This document shows, in pieces, positions 1-10,838 of a stretch of DNA of 64,000 bases. Source of the stretch: Heliocidaris tuberculata (taxonomy: Eukaryota; Echinodermata; Echinoidea; Camarodonta; Echinometridae); the NCBI GenBank assembly GCA_025618425.1, contig CM046835.1:19623374-19687373 (forward strand). Reading direction: 5' to 3'. Below the pieces are notes generated by a model. It did no database searches. It had not been told where the DNA came from and saw nothing but the letters and a program-made list of their open reading frames with translations. The stretch's first letter is position 1. Every line of letters starts with the position of its first letter. Position numbers and translations under genes: made by a program.

Positions 1-923
1 CTTAGGGTTTGGAGCTTCCGCCGAGGCCGAATCGTCGCCTCTAAAATATACCGGTAGGCGCTGTAAATTTAACGTTAACTTAGATCAAATGTTACAACAA
101 ATGTGGCAAGGGCAGAAAAGACTATTTATAATTTGAATAATTCTAACAAGTGATATAAATTTGTTGTCTGTTGTCTGTTGGTGCATATAAAGAGTGCTAG
201 TAAAAATCAATCCCTGCTGAGTGTCTAGTACTGGGGTGATCAAAGTTCGTACACATTTTAAAAATTATTAAAAAGTTAGGACTCTGAGCCTGCAAGAGGA
301 CTGATAATGATATTTGATCCATGCAACAAAATTTTGGACTACCAATGGTCCAACAAGAAAAGTAGATCTAATCCACAAAGAGTTGCAGTGGTATGGCAAT
401 CTCAGTATTCGTTGTCAGATCGCAATGCGCTGCAACTGCAGGCAAGTGAAAAAAAGGTTCATAAAATCAACCAGTCCAAACTTTACGCACTTGTCGTTGA
501 GTTTCATACTTTTGAACAAACAACAACATGGAAGAAAGACAGAAAGAATACGAATATTTTTTCAAACTCAATGTTATTTGACCAATTACCTGGATGATTG
601 GTATTCATTAGTCTTACAAAACTTAAAGGGCGAGTCAATTAGAATTACATTTCATGATAATATCAAAGTATTGTGTCAATATTGCTAGAAATCGCATATA
701 CTTTTTATTAAAAAGATCTGTGTACTTCTCTAAGCTTCGTTGAAATTGCCTAAATCGCACGTTTATCAGCTAGTCTGTCACGCCCCTCGAAAAAGTAGGG
801 CCCAGTCATGTGCCTTGTCAGGTGACCTGTGACGTACCATCGGGAACATCTAGCTAGCGGACGACGCTTGTCTGTGTATATCCAGTGCAGGGAATTTTGG
901 ATAGGAGTGCATATCTCAAGAAA
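1..923. other. Upstream non-coding stretch
   Basis: No convincing exon is seen. The short overlapping open frames here have no recognisable domain. Bases about 620-645 share a segment with the repeat at about 11730-11757 on the other strand, so part of this is dispersed repeat. It precedes the THAP exon and may hold its promoter, but no clear core element was seen. Confidence 0.5.
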
Positions 924-1290
924 ATGCCGAGGAGATGTGTTGTTGGGTGCAGCAAAGGCACCAGCGATGGTGTCAGTCTGCACACCTTTCCTAAAGATGA
1001 TGCAACTCGAAAAATTTGGATTTCAAGGATCAAGCTGACGCGAGCTCAGTGGGATGGCCCTTCCGCTCACAGTACTGTTTGCAGTGACCACGTTCAGGGA
1101 GGAGGACTTCGATAGTCAGGGGCTGTATGACCAGCTAGGATTTGCGTCCAAGAAGAAAATGCTGCGGCCGACAGCTATCCCTGTCATCAGACTGGGAACT
1201 GAGGGCTGTGGAACTGGAAGCCAAACCCAGGGAGCTAAAAAACAGAGTCGGTCTGCAGTTCTGAAGCTGGAGTCACTGGAGAAAAAGAGG
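924..1290 (+). pseudogene. THAP zinc-finger exon with one-base insertion
   Basis: THAP domains are C2CH zinc-finger DNA-binding modules. From the ATG at 924 the frame gives C5, C9, the H-T-F-P turn at 20-23, W32, and C53-S-D-H56, the full C2CH pattern. Straight after H56 the family pattern (F-R-E-E-D-F) continues only in the next frame: dropping one base at about 1092 restores it, together with the late THAP signature (here P-T-A-I-P) and a basic tail. So a single inserted base breaks the exon, or the assembly has an error. The open frame ends at a good donor (GTAGGT at 1291). It belongs with the exons at 1853, 2630 and 4279. The phase at the next junction does not match, which adds to the picture of a damaged or incompletely resolved gene. 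THAP identity is firm; pseudogene status is inferred. Confidence 0.75.
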
Positions 1291-1490
1291 GTAGGTCTAC
1301 CGTACCGTATGTAGAGTAAATAATTACCTGCTATTGTCATTGGCCTAACTGTTACTCACTTCTAACGTTAGCTATTCCTGCCAGTGCCACTATTTTAATC
1401 TAGCTACTTGTCTTAGTTCCTACCGCTAACAAGTGCCAGAACCACAGCAGAGGCAGAGAAACTCTATCCAACTAGACCCTGCTACATGTA

Positions 1491-1521
<31 letters not shown>

Positions 1522-1852
1522 ATTCAAAATGAAACTAAATAAACAAAAAGCCCAGTAAGAGCAACCTGTTTGCAAGGCGGTCACAGTCTGGTTCCTGTAT
1601 TTAACAAAGTTGGCGGAGTACAGCTAGCCTACATATGCCGACTTAATCCAAGACAAGACGACAAAACATGAAAAGGGCTCTTTAATTGCGATAACGTAGG
1701 AACCATAAGATGAATGATTTTTATGCTTCCGCCCACCAAAGGTGGTGCCGGAGGCATTATTTTAGACTTGGCTTATATGTGCACATTTCAAATCTGGCAA
1801 TGGGGGAGGCATAAATTTTGACATGTGTGGTCACTCTCTTTACTACTTACAG

Positions 1853-2001
1853 GGTTCAACTGGCAGCATTGCGCTACAATTTGAATTCTGACAGGAAGCA
1901 AGCTACAAGTACTTCAGGAGAGCTGCTTTATCAGATTAGTAAGCCTAAATACAAGCCAGGCTCCTCCAGTGCAAAGTCTCGTAAAGAAGCGCATAGATAT
2001 T
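1853..2001 (+). pseudogene. Putative second exon of THAP/P2X7-C gene
   Basis: An open stretch follows an acceptor (TTAC-AG) and ends at a GTAAGT donor. It encodes a polar, basic linker rich in K, S and R with no known domain. Its 3' phase (one base of a codon) matches the exon at 2630, where TCA (Ser) is restored across the junction. Its 5' phase does not match the end of the THAP exon, so either a small exon was missed or the frame is damaged. Confidence 0.5.
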
Positions 2002-2629
2002 GTAAGTATTATTGATTTGCAAACAAGACCAATGAAGAGAAAAATATAGAATGGCACATTTTTTTTTTTTCAATTACACATCTGATTATTTGTTTATATC
2101 TGCAAGTGTATGATTTTCTTGACCAATGATTACACATAAAAAGATCAATTTTCACCCTAAGTAGGCCGGGCTATTTTGGTAGATCATACGGCATGGCCGG
2201 GGGAGGGGACCTCCCAGGAACCCCCCCCCCCCCCCGGCCTAGTTAGGGTTAAAAGGTCTAGATATAACAATATAACAATGGGGGGGGGGGGGGAGGGGGG
2301 TGTCGGGGAATGCTAATAAAGAGGGAGTTCATGTAGGTTTATGCCTGTACCACTGTGTCAGGAGTTGTAGACAGCAGGCAGTCAGTAGTCCATACCAAAG
2401 CTCATTCCATGACCAGTGGCTATGTCAGCATTCTAAATCAAGTCTTTGTACTGAAGAGGGCAAAGTCTAATTTTGATACAAATTGGCAAATTATTGTTGA
2501 TGTCATTATTAAGGTGGTGGTGTCTGTTCCTGACACTTAAGTTATTTTGTTGTTATTAATTAGTGCAAGCATCTTACTTCCATCTGTTTTGTATGTGTTT
2601 TTCTTTCTTTCTATTCAATTTTTCTACAG
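2002..2629. repeat. Intron with G/C homopolymers
   Basis: Holds a poly-C run near 2221-2235 and a poly-G run near 2280-2300, the usual signs of decayed transposon ends in this window. No exon seen. Confidence 0.5.
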
Positions 2630-2712
2630 CATATGTTGATGATCTCCTTTCTGCTGTTGTGGAGTACGATGATAGAACTCCTGCACCCCGCCAGCCTTCT
2701 CCACCTCCACTT
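2630..2712 (+). pseudogene. Putative third exon of THAP/P2X7-C gene
   Basis: A pyrimidine-rich tract and CAG acceptor precede it and a GTGAGT donor follows. It encodes an acidic then proline-rich linker (P-R-Q-P-S-P-P-P). Such disordered linkers are common between THAP and P2X7-C modules. The 5' phase fits the preceding exon. The 3' phase (0) does not fit the P2X7-C exon at 4279, which expects two bases carried over, so an exon may be missing or this one may read on. Confidence 0.45.
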
Positions 2713-4278
2713 GTGAGTGCTTTTGAGTATCCTCCAAGGGAGGAGGTTATTAAGCATCACAGGAGCTGATTTGCATCTGGCAAGTGATCTGATGTGTTCC
2801 GGCATCCTTGCAATCGAAATTTGAAGTTCATATTCAATACAACATTGACTGTAAACTCCGCCCAAGTTGACCTTCCATAAGTCGAATAATCTCCTAAGGC
2901 GAAGCAATTATTCAGACCAGATTATGCAAAACATGTGTTATTTCCCTCCTCTGAGTCAAATATCGCTTAACAAACAAATTTCTGTGGTCCCAACTCCCGA
3001 GAGATTCTACTTAGGCAGTTTCCTTTACTTTGCAGATTATTTTGGTGCATTATGATGCTTTAGATCCTAAACTTATCCCAAGTTTTAGTTCTGTGTTTTC
3101 AGTAGTATATTTCTCTGCAGTAAAGACTATTTTTCTGTCAATAAAGGAAAAATGTCACAATGCTTTGGATTTTATATTACTTGTAGAATGTCTCATGAAT
3201 TTACATGTAATAAACAGTATGTATGTGGAAAAGATAAATCTTCCTGAGTAATTTGATGTCAAATTTGGATATCATTCATGCATGCATGACCTACCATCTG
3301 TCATTCCAGTGGAGGTAAATCCCATTTTGTGCTGATTTTTATGTTAAGGAGAAATAGAGAACACACTGGTGGGGTTGGCAATCTGTCATTCATGAAAGTA
3401 TACTACCCCTCCCCTCCCCTCCCCCAATCTCTCTCTCTCTCTCTTTTGTTCTCTTTTGCTCTCGCATCTGTGCACACATAAATACACCCACATATACACA
3501 CACACATACACCCTCCCCCAAACAACACACGTGCCCCCAAATACTTTCAAATAGACAGGCATCCTTGAAACACTCCAATGAACATGCAGATTGCATCCAG
3601 ATGTACAAATCCCCCCCCCCCCCCTTTTTGTTGGAATTGAAAACCGTTTTTTTTTTTTTTTTTTTTTTTTTGGCTTGCTTGCTTGTCAGAAAATTTTCAG
3701 AGATTTTTGTGCCCCCCCCCTTCACAAAATCCTGGATCCGCCCCTGGTACTGAGGGTGGGTGTGAGTGTGTGTCTGTGTGTTTCTGCATTTTCATGTGTC
3801 TGTATGAAGCCAATCCCTTGTACTTTTTTATAAGCTTGACAATTCATACTACTGCAAGGCTATGTATAGACAACAGAAAATAATACAGAATAACACCCTT
3901 TTTTCATTTGTTAGTTCATAAAATGTAACTGGTGGTGTTATTTACTCAAAGGAATGTTTGACAAATGAATACTATTTCACTGTAAAACTGGGGGCCATAA
4001 TCATAAATCACCACTAAGCCAGTTATGTTCTCATTTAATGAGTTTGTAACTAGACTTGGTACTGTTTTATGAATAGAGGCCCAGAAGCTATTGCCAAGGA
4101 AAACCATAATACATGTAACATAATAGTGTTAGAATTTTTTTTCAGACCATAAATGACAACATTGACATTCCAACTGAAAATTCTACACAAATAAAAGAAT
4201 ATAAAATACATGTAGCTTAAGTTGTATGTTTGTACATCTGTCTTTTCCCAACCGCTACGTATGTTTGTTTTTCTTCAG
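2713..4278. repeat. Intron with CT repeat, poly-C/T and a transposon end
   Basis: Contains a CT/TCTC microsatellite (about 3405-3460), a CA-type stretch (3475-3520), poly-C (3610-3624) plus poly-T (3648-3671), and near 3728-3750 the TGGATCCGCCCC end motif shared with the poly-G MITE family elsewhere in the window. Nothing coding is supported. Confidence 0.55.
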
Positions 4279-4535
4279 GTGCCTACGTGGCAGTTGTGTG
4301 CCCATGACCACTGTCGGGAATCTATTTGTTGTAAGGAGACAGAGTGGATCATGAACAAGATTGAGAAATACAATGAAAGACATTTAGATGCTCAAATTAA
4401 CTGTGTAACAGGACATCCAGGTTTCTCTACTGTCTGCCTCAATGAATGGGTGTTGGAAGTCGCATACCACCCGTATGCCCAAAAGTATGGAGAAGATGCC
4501 GAACAAATGCCACAAATTTTATTAGTTATCATTGA
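4279..4535 (+). pseudogene. P2X7-type C-terminal domain exon, damaged copy
   Basis: Encodes the cysteine-rich intracellular domain found at the P2X7 receptor C-terminus, here as the last exon of a soluble THAP protein. Visible signatures are E-S-I-C-C-K-E, the G-H-P-G-F-S-T-V-C-L core and the W-V-L...Y..Y segment. Compared with the minus-strand copy at 9874-10123 it has lost one base near 4315 and another near 4500, and one of the first cysteine codons is arginine (CGT at 4286). All three changes argue against an intact metal-binding domain. The acceptor at 4277-4278 is good and its phase (one leading base) equals that of the minus-strand copy. If the deletions are assembly errors, the gene would be a THAP-P2X7C fusion. 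Confidence 0.7.
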
Positions 4536-4904
4536 ATTACAACAAATTATGATCATTTGTAGTGAAAAGCTGAAAAACAAGTCCAGTCCTAACCACTACA
4601 CTACAGTAACCTTGCTCTACTAATATGTAATAAAGTACATGCATGAAATTGATAAAACCATTCAAAATTTCAAATGGGAATCATGGACAGGATATCCACT
4701 ACATAAACTAATGACATTCATTATTCTACAATAATAACCAGTATTTCCAGAACACCTACACTGGAACACTTTCCTATAAACGTCTCTTACCAAAATACAA
4801 TACAACATTATTATCCTAGTCATTAGGTACAGTAAAAACTTGCCTAGTAATTTTGATAACCTAACTCACATGGGAATATAAAAGCTGATCAGCCAATACA
4901 GCAA

Positions 4905-5062
4905 TTTAGGAACTCTTGATTGAAGTACCCATCACTCCTAGGTTAAAAAGAAGCTTTGTGGATAAAATGACTTGCTCACAAGCACTGGACATAGCAGGAA
5001 TCAAACCCACAACACCTGGATTTAGACGAGCTAAATCGACTACACCAGCTTCTCCACAATGA
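4905..5062 (-). mobile_element. tRNA-derived SINE fragment
   Basis: Read on the minus strand it carries an A-box-like TGGTGTAGTCG (5047-5037) and a B-box-like GGGTTTGATTCC (about 5008-4997) at tRNA-like spacing, with no matching acceptor stem. This points to a Pol III-derived retroposon head rather than a tRNA gene. Confidence 0.5.
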
Positions 5063-5965
5063 CCGTAAATTTGAAAATAATTGCTGAAGTAATTGCAACG
5101 TGACAAATTGTCACATTCTGCAGCCAATAGTCGTGCTTCACTAAAGTCCTCCTACAGCAATGCAAAATGAAAACCCGTAAATGTTTCTGAAGGAAAAGTA
5201 TCTCGGATTTTCCTCACAGCACAAGATGGCAATGGGACTCTTACATTCCGGCCCAAATATTTCCAACACCATCTTACGAGTTGCCGGTATGCAACATGTC
5301 TCGATCGCCTGAAATTGAAACAAAAGCGAAAAGAAATAGAATGCAAATGAGTAAAATTTCATAATTTATTATATGACATAAGTGTTAATCCAGATGGCTA
5401 TTAAACCAAAATTGAGGGATGGGCTGAAATGTCAGCAGATGGTTTAAAAAGGAACACCATCCCTTATTTTTCTTGTTGAAAAAATTCCCAGTTATTATGA
5501 AGTGCAATCATGAATTGGCTATTACGTGTACATGCATTACATGTACATAAAATGAACAGAAACAGACATGTGAACTGCCCAACTGAAATTTCAAGGATTA
5601 AATCCTATCAGGTACCCAATTAGGTGGAGAGTGGCAATGGACCTATAGAGGTACAGAGCTTTTAAGAGGTCAAAAATGATCATCTTTAATCCTCAAATTG
5701 GCAACATCTATATTTTCCCACACTTGCGTAGTTCAGGAAACAATAAATACAAATATAACATGAACCAAAATGAAATATGAGAGGGAAATTTAAGTGAAAA
5801 CTGCCAATTTGAATGTAGAAATAGTGATTATTTGATTATCATTGCATTGCCAATTTAGGGACTGTAATGATTAGCTACATTAAAAACTGCTCAAATTTGA
5901 AAACGCAACATCATATCACATTGAAAATAGACTCAGAGCATTTTTCTCTTTCTAATTATGTATAA

Positions 5966-6580
5966 CTAGCGGCGCCCGTGGAAAATCCACGGGATTCGAG
6001 CGCAAAAAAAAATGTAGTGAAAAATTGCACTGTTTTAAATTTTGGTTTATTAAACTTATATCGAATTCAATAAATATATTACAATGTTTTTGTTACGAAA
6101 TAATCATATGAAAACTATGTTTTAGCGCAACTTTATGGTTGTATATTGGTGAAATATTCAATCAAATGATAGATTAATATGTGTACATAAATACCATGTA
6201 TTTTTTTTAATCAATAAGACGAATGTTTAGTAATTATGGTTCTATGGGTAAAGGTTTCTAAAAGAAAGATTTTGTCATTTTTTTTCATCTAAGTTAATTT
6301 TTAGTTCCTCTTATATCTACATTAAATTATTTTAGTATTGTTTTATTATGTTATTCTTACTGTAGAATATGTCACATACTTTTTTTGAAAGTTAAAAGAC
6401 AATTTTTTTTTAAATTTGTTCTTTGGGCTAAAATAATTTATTATTTTTATGTCTTATATAGAGGTGATTATGTATAATACACTTTTGCTAATGAGAGAGA
6501 TTGCATATCTACTTTTTAATGTAAGAAATAACAATATATTTATTTCAAAACTTGTTTCCACGTGAAAATCACGGGCCCAA
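5966..6580 (-). mobile_element. AT-rich element with Helentron-like ends
   Basis: On the minus strand the 3' end reads as a hairpin (CCCGTGG-loop-CCACGGG, about 5995-5976) followed by CGCCGCTAG and then host TT, the same CTAG|T ending as the three elements at 15-24 kb. The opposite end (about 6560-6580) has a related hairpin with CCCGTGATTTTCACG. The interior is very AT-rich and has no open frame. The exact 5' boundary is uncertain. Confidence 0.5.
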
Positions 6581-6903
6581 TAATACTGTGAAATTAATTT
6601 TATGTTATATGAGCTAATGCCTTTTAGCTTCCATGAAGATTGTTTAATGTTTGTGTGTTTATTAATTGAAGCAATTTTTTTACCTGTCCTTTCCCCGTTC
6701 CCACAATATTACCCCAGGAGAAACGTGAGCGATGTTGCCTGATGCCTAAACATATGAAATTCTATCGTGCCATCCATTTTTTTTTTCAATGAAACATGAT
6801 TTGCAAAAGTCAGAATCCAATTTACCCACGTACCCCTGTAATATTTGAAACCTCAGATAAAATTGCGATCCACCACTTATAGTCCTAATATCTGTGGACA
6901 CTT

Positions 6904-7076
6904 TGATGGGGCGGATCCAGAATTTTGAAAAAGAGGGGGCACAGAGCCGGAAAAGTACGTACTAAAGGAGGCAATTTTTTTATTGTGTACTTAGGGTATG
7001 CCGGTTTTGTTTCAAAAGGGGGGGGGGGGGCGTGGCTGATTCGCCCCCCCCCCCCCCCGGATCCGCCCCTGGTATG
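6904..7076. mobile_element. Poly-G/C MITE with GGCGGATCC ends
   Basis: Starts with GGGGCGGATCCAG and ends with the inverse GGATCCGCCCCTGG. A run of G's and a run of C's form the inner arms, so it would fold into a hairpin. Same family as the elements at 7578, 43105 and 48188. Confidence 0.6.
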
Positions 7077-7577
7077 GATGGTGAGTGAAGGCCCTACTAT
7101 GCCCCCTCCCCTCCCTCTACCCCAGCCAATGGCGTATAGAAAGCGGGTTCCAAATTCTTTGGGGGTGATTTCATTTGTTCTACAATGAAAAAATTAATCG
7201 ATGCATTGACATATCCCCCAAACCCGAACTCCTACCCCATTCCCCCCTCCTCTTTTTACGCCCATAACTCCAGTGATTTCATTATTTCTACAATTGAAAT
7301 AAAATCATTTGATGCATTCACATACCCCCCCCCCCCCCCCGCTATCTGTGAATATGACTCCAGTGATTTCATTTTTTTCTACAATAATAATGAAATTAAT
7401 TCATGCATTCACATATCCCCCATCGACCACCCGCCCCCGCTATCTACGCCCATGCCTTCAGCATATGAATATACTCGATTAATTCTTCAACGGATATATG
7501 TAGAATCTTCTCATAAAGTAAGATGAATTTATCATCAAATTTTAACTGCGGTAATAATAAAAAAAGATGATACGTAA

Positions 7578-8371
7578 CAGGGGCGGATCTAGCTTTTTAT
7601 AAAGGGGGGGTTGGGGGCGGTATGCGAGGGAGCGTAGCGACCGAGCCCGAGCGAGCGAGGGGGGGAGGGTGTGGGAGGGGGATGTCCCCCCTCCCACAGT
7701 AGGGAGAATTTTTGAAAATCTGTGTGTGAAAATGGCGTTTTCTTGCATCTAAAACACCACTTATTTTTGGTATAGAGGTCATTGCCAAATTAACCCCCCC
7801 ATGAAAATTTGTAAAATTTAGTTGCATTTTCCTGCAATGTAAGGCCAGTTGACAACGCAGATACAAAGAATTGGGGACCTTGGAATAAGCACTGTCAGCC
7901 TAATACTTTTATTATGAACAGCTTGTCACTGATCCCCAAATTCGTTTTACATAAAACTCAATATTATTTTCATTCCCAAATATTTATTTTTCATCCCCAA
8001 AGACTTCAAAAATCCCCAATTTTTTTTTTAATTTGGGGATTTTTGGGATGAGAATCCCCACATGGCAACGCTGGCCTAGCTTGTCACTTCGGCGATGGCC
8101 CGTGTCCTCAAAAAAGCTGATTGGGGGGGGGGGCAAGGGACTCCGTGACATTTGTTCGCCCACCCCCCCCCCTCCCTTCCCCCCCCCCCCAAAAAAAAAG
8201 AAATAATAATAATAATAATAATAATAAAAAATAAAATAAATACATAAATAGAATAAAATAAAATTACAAGTTTAAAAAAAAAGATAAGATAAAAAAAAAA
8301 ATGGTCCCCGGATTTTTTTTTTTTGGGGGGGGTTGCAACCCCCCCAACCCCCCCTCTAGATCCGCTTCTGA
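7578..8371. mobile_element. Longer poly-G/C MITE-type element
   Basis: Left end GGGGCGGATCTAG followed by T-rich sequence and G run. Right end is a C run then TCTAGATCCGC. The inside includes GC-rich sequence (7620-7700) and an A-rich/AATA simple repeat (8195-8290). No protein can be recognised. Confidence 0.5.
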
Positions 8372-8384
8372 GTAAACTGTTTCC

Positions 8385-8930
8385 AATCTTGAAATAAGCA
8401 GCTCAGTAAGGCATTTACTGCCGGACTCCTCCCCTGGAGTTCAGCCAGCCAACCCTTACAACAGCTCAGCCTCAGAGTGCTCGCGTTGCCGTGACAGAGT
8501 ACCGGCTTTATATTGTAGAGAAGAATGCCATCAGTTTTTAACTAATTACGGAGAAAATAGGGACAAACAAAGTCCACAAATACTATACTGCAACATTTTT
8601 TGTTCTCCAAAATTCTCAAAAATGTCACTCATGTCCAAAGTCAACCTTGGACATCTCCAAATAAGCAGCTCAGTTAGTCATTTACCCCTGGTCTCTCCGT
8701 GATCTCCTCCCCCGGCCCGGAGTTCATATCACACAGCCAAGGCTGCAGCGCTGATACTGCTCAGCTCACAGTGCAGCGCCGCCGTGATGGAGTCTAAAAA
8801 GAGAAGAATTCCATCAGTTGTTGACTAAATACAGAGAAAATAGGTCAAAGGAAGTCCGTAAATACATTTTCTAACAGTTTTTTAGTTCTAAATAATATCA
8901 CTCACGTCCAAAATCAACCTCAGAATGTAC
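8385..8930. repeat. Twofold tandem duplication, unit about 270 bp
   Basis: Two diverged copies (about 8385-8660 and 8661-8930) share AAGCAGCTCAGT, GGAGTTCA, the CTCAG-rich core, CATCAGTT, GAGAAAATAGG and a closing CACTCA-GTCCAAA block in the same order. No open frame is conserved. Confidence 0.55.
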
Positions 8931-9179
8931 GCAGTATTTGTAAGCTTGATCGGGAAACCATAGTCAACTATGTGTGTACAGTACATACGTTATACAAATT
9001 GCATGCATGCGATATGCATCGTCGATCGCGTCGCATTGCATCGCAGTACGTGGGTGCTGCTCCTATGGTGTACTGATCACAAAGTGTACGATCAAACAAT
9101 TGAATACATACCTACACATACCATGGAGCTCTATGGAGCCTGTGACACTATGGGACATACCCATGCCACAATTATTTTC

Positions 9180-9600
9180 TTACGGGGGTTCCCCCCGGTA
9201 GGAGTAAGATTAGCAAGATGGCTAAGGCGAGTCGTCTGACACGGGTCGCCCAATGCAAGTTGATACTCATCGTGAACAACGTTGTTCGTCACCTGCCATG
9301 CCGTGCCTGCGATGGGCCATATGAGGGAGGGTGCACGACCGACGACACCGCCGTCGTGCAAGGGATCCACGCGGAAAGCAGCCGTTCCTTCGGCCTGCCC
9401 GTCCCCCCCCAAATCTCCCCCAATCACGTTTAGGGACGTCGACGGCGACGACGGGGTCGGCGCGGCACGCGGAATACGGGAGACACGGGCCGTGGAATTA
9501 TGCCACCGAACCCGCGCAACGGCGAGGGCGGACGCGGCGGGGGAAAAGAGTTTTTGCAACCACAAAAAACGGCCCCGAACGGATTTCGGTATTAAAAAGG
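9180..9600. other. GC-rich, CpG-rich island
   Basis: Base composition jumps here from AT-rich surroundings to a CpG-dense stretch in which all frames stay open by composition. A small + strand frame starting at an ATG near 9500 gives an R/G-rich basic peptide (G-E-G-G-R-G-G-G-K) ending at a TAA near 9595. It could be a promoter/CpG island or part of an inserted element. No family is recognised. Confidence 0.4.
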
Positions 9601-9619
9601 AGATGTGTAATGCCCAGCT

Positions 9620-9785
9620 TTATAGATCCTCAGATACTGTCAAAACGTCTCCTAAAGATGACACTGTATGTCCATGGGTTAAAAGCACTGCCAAAGGACC
9701 ATGTAGTGCTGTGCTGAGATTCTAACCCTCAGCCCTTGGATTGAGAGTCAAGTGAATGAACCACTATACCACAACACCTCCACAT
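9620..9785 (-). mobile_element. tRNA-derived SINE, 5' portion
   Basis: Minus strand shows A-box TGGTATAGTGG (9771-9761) and a B-box one change from consensus (about 9727-9717). The sequence from about 9690 to 9785 is nearly the same as the head of the SINE at 51596-51895, so the two are copies of one family. This one is truncated at its 3' side. Confidence 0.65.
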
Positions 9786-9873
9786 ATGTTCTCAAATTGG
9801 CAAAACACGACCCAAAATGTTGAGAATTTCCATGGCAACATTTAGAAAATAAAATTGGGAAAATGTGATAAAC

Positions 9874-10123
9874 TCACTCATTATTTGTGGCATCTCTTCG
9901 GGCATCTTCTCCATACTGTTGGGCATACTGGTAGTATGCAGTTTCCAGCACCCATTCATCGAGGCAGACAGTAGAGAAACCTGGATGTCCTGTTATACAA
10001 TTAATTTGAGCATCTAAATGTCTTTCGTTGTATTTCTCAATCTTGTCCATGATCCGCTCTGTCTCCTTACAACAAATGGATTCCCGGACAGTGGTCATGG
10101 GCACACAACTGCCACATAGGCAC
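9874..10123 (-). CDS. P2X7-type C-terminal domain, last exon (intact)
   Basis: Terminal exon of the second P2X7-C gene, 82 codons plus stop at 9876-9874. After the acceptor (CTTCAG, 10125-10124) one base completes a Trp codon begun in the exon ending at 10839. The domain then reads C-L-C-G-S-C, V-R-E-S-I-C-C-K-E, a charged helix (E-R-I-M-D-K-I-E-K-Y), C-I-T-G-H-P-G-F-S-T-V-C-L, W-V-L-E-T-A-Y and ends ...Y-G-E-D-A-R-R. These match the cysteine-rich ballast domain of P2X7 receptors and its soluble relatives. All key cysteines are present, unlike the copy at 4279. No membrane segments are visible, so this is likely an intracellular adaptor-like or nuclear protein rather than a channel; its function is not known from the sequence. 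Confidence 0.8.
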
Positions 10124-10838
10124 CTGAAGAAAGAGAGATATAAAAAGTATATTTAGATTTTCTTGTTTGTGTTAATTTGTGTTTTGACCTGGTACTAGTG
10201 TTACACAATGAGACTGAAGCTAGTGAAATCATTGTTTGAATTCTAACCAAGTGTGAATGAAATATCCTTCATGACTATTGCCAGAGAGGTTACCAGACTT
10301 GGCCTGGCAATTTACATGTGGAACTAGTAATAGTTTAGGGCCTAGCCCTAGTGGAAACAAACTTGGTTTGATTGAATTTACCAGTCGAACCTCATTGTAA
10401 CGAGGTCCTTGGGGCCACAAAATGCAGAAATTACATGTACTTCTCCACTTTATACTAGAAACCTTACTCCAGGACTAAAAATACAATAAATTACAAAAGG
10501 GTTGGGACCTGAAAGTGGAAGGAATTGTGGAATACCACATTGTTCTAGACTTCTAGAATGAAATAGAGGGTTTGTAAATTGTCAACAGCATCAGCTATAA
10601 TCAGTGCCCTCAAAGGTTCAATCAAGCATAGAACTTAGAAGCAATCCAATCATGCCAATACCTATGTCGAGGTTTCCATTTCCAGTTTCATTCAAGGTTT
10701 CTTGTAAACTAAATTCTGTTTCATTTTGTCTGGCCCAAACCTGCATTATGTCATATACATGTATGTAATATGAGTGAACTATCAAGACTCGGTCTTTAGA
10801 AGTTAAGAGTTAAGACTTAACTTAAGTCAACTAATTAC
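10124..10838 (-). other. Intron of minus-strand P2X7-C gene
   Basis: Bounded by a donor (GTAATT at 10838) and an acceptor at 10125-10124. No repeat or exon stands out inside. Confidence 0.6.

Larger units (their letters stand above)
4536..9873. repeat. Repeat-rich intergenic region
   Basis: About 5.3 kb between the two convergent P2X7-C genes with no supported exon. It holds a tRNA-derived SINE (4905-5062), a SINE fragment (about 5583-5635), an AT-rich element with hairpin ends (5966-6580), two poly-G MITEs (6904-7076, 7578-8371), a twofold tandem duplication (about 8385-8930), a GC-rich island (9180-9560) and a second SINE (9620-9785). Confidence 0.6.

Noticed and set aside
9131..9725. Three overlapping open frames of 128-147 residues on both strands
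   Set aside because: GC-rich sequence lacks stops in all frames. None has a recognisable domain, and the frames run into a SINE.
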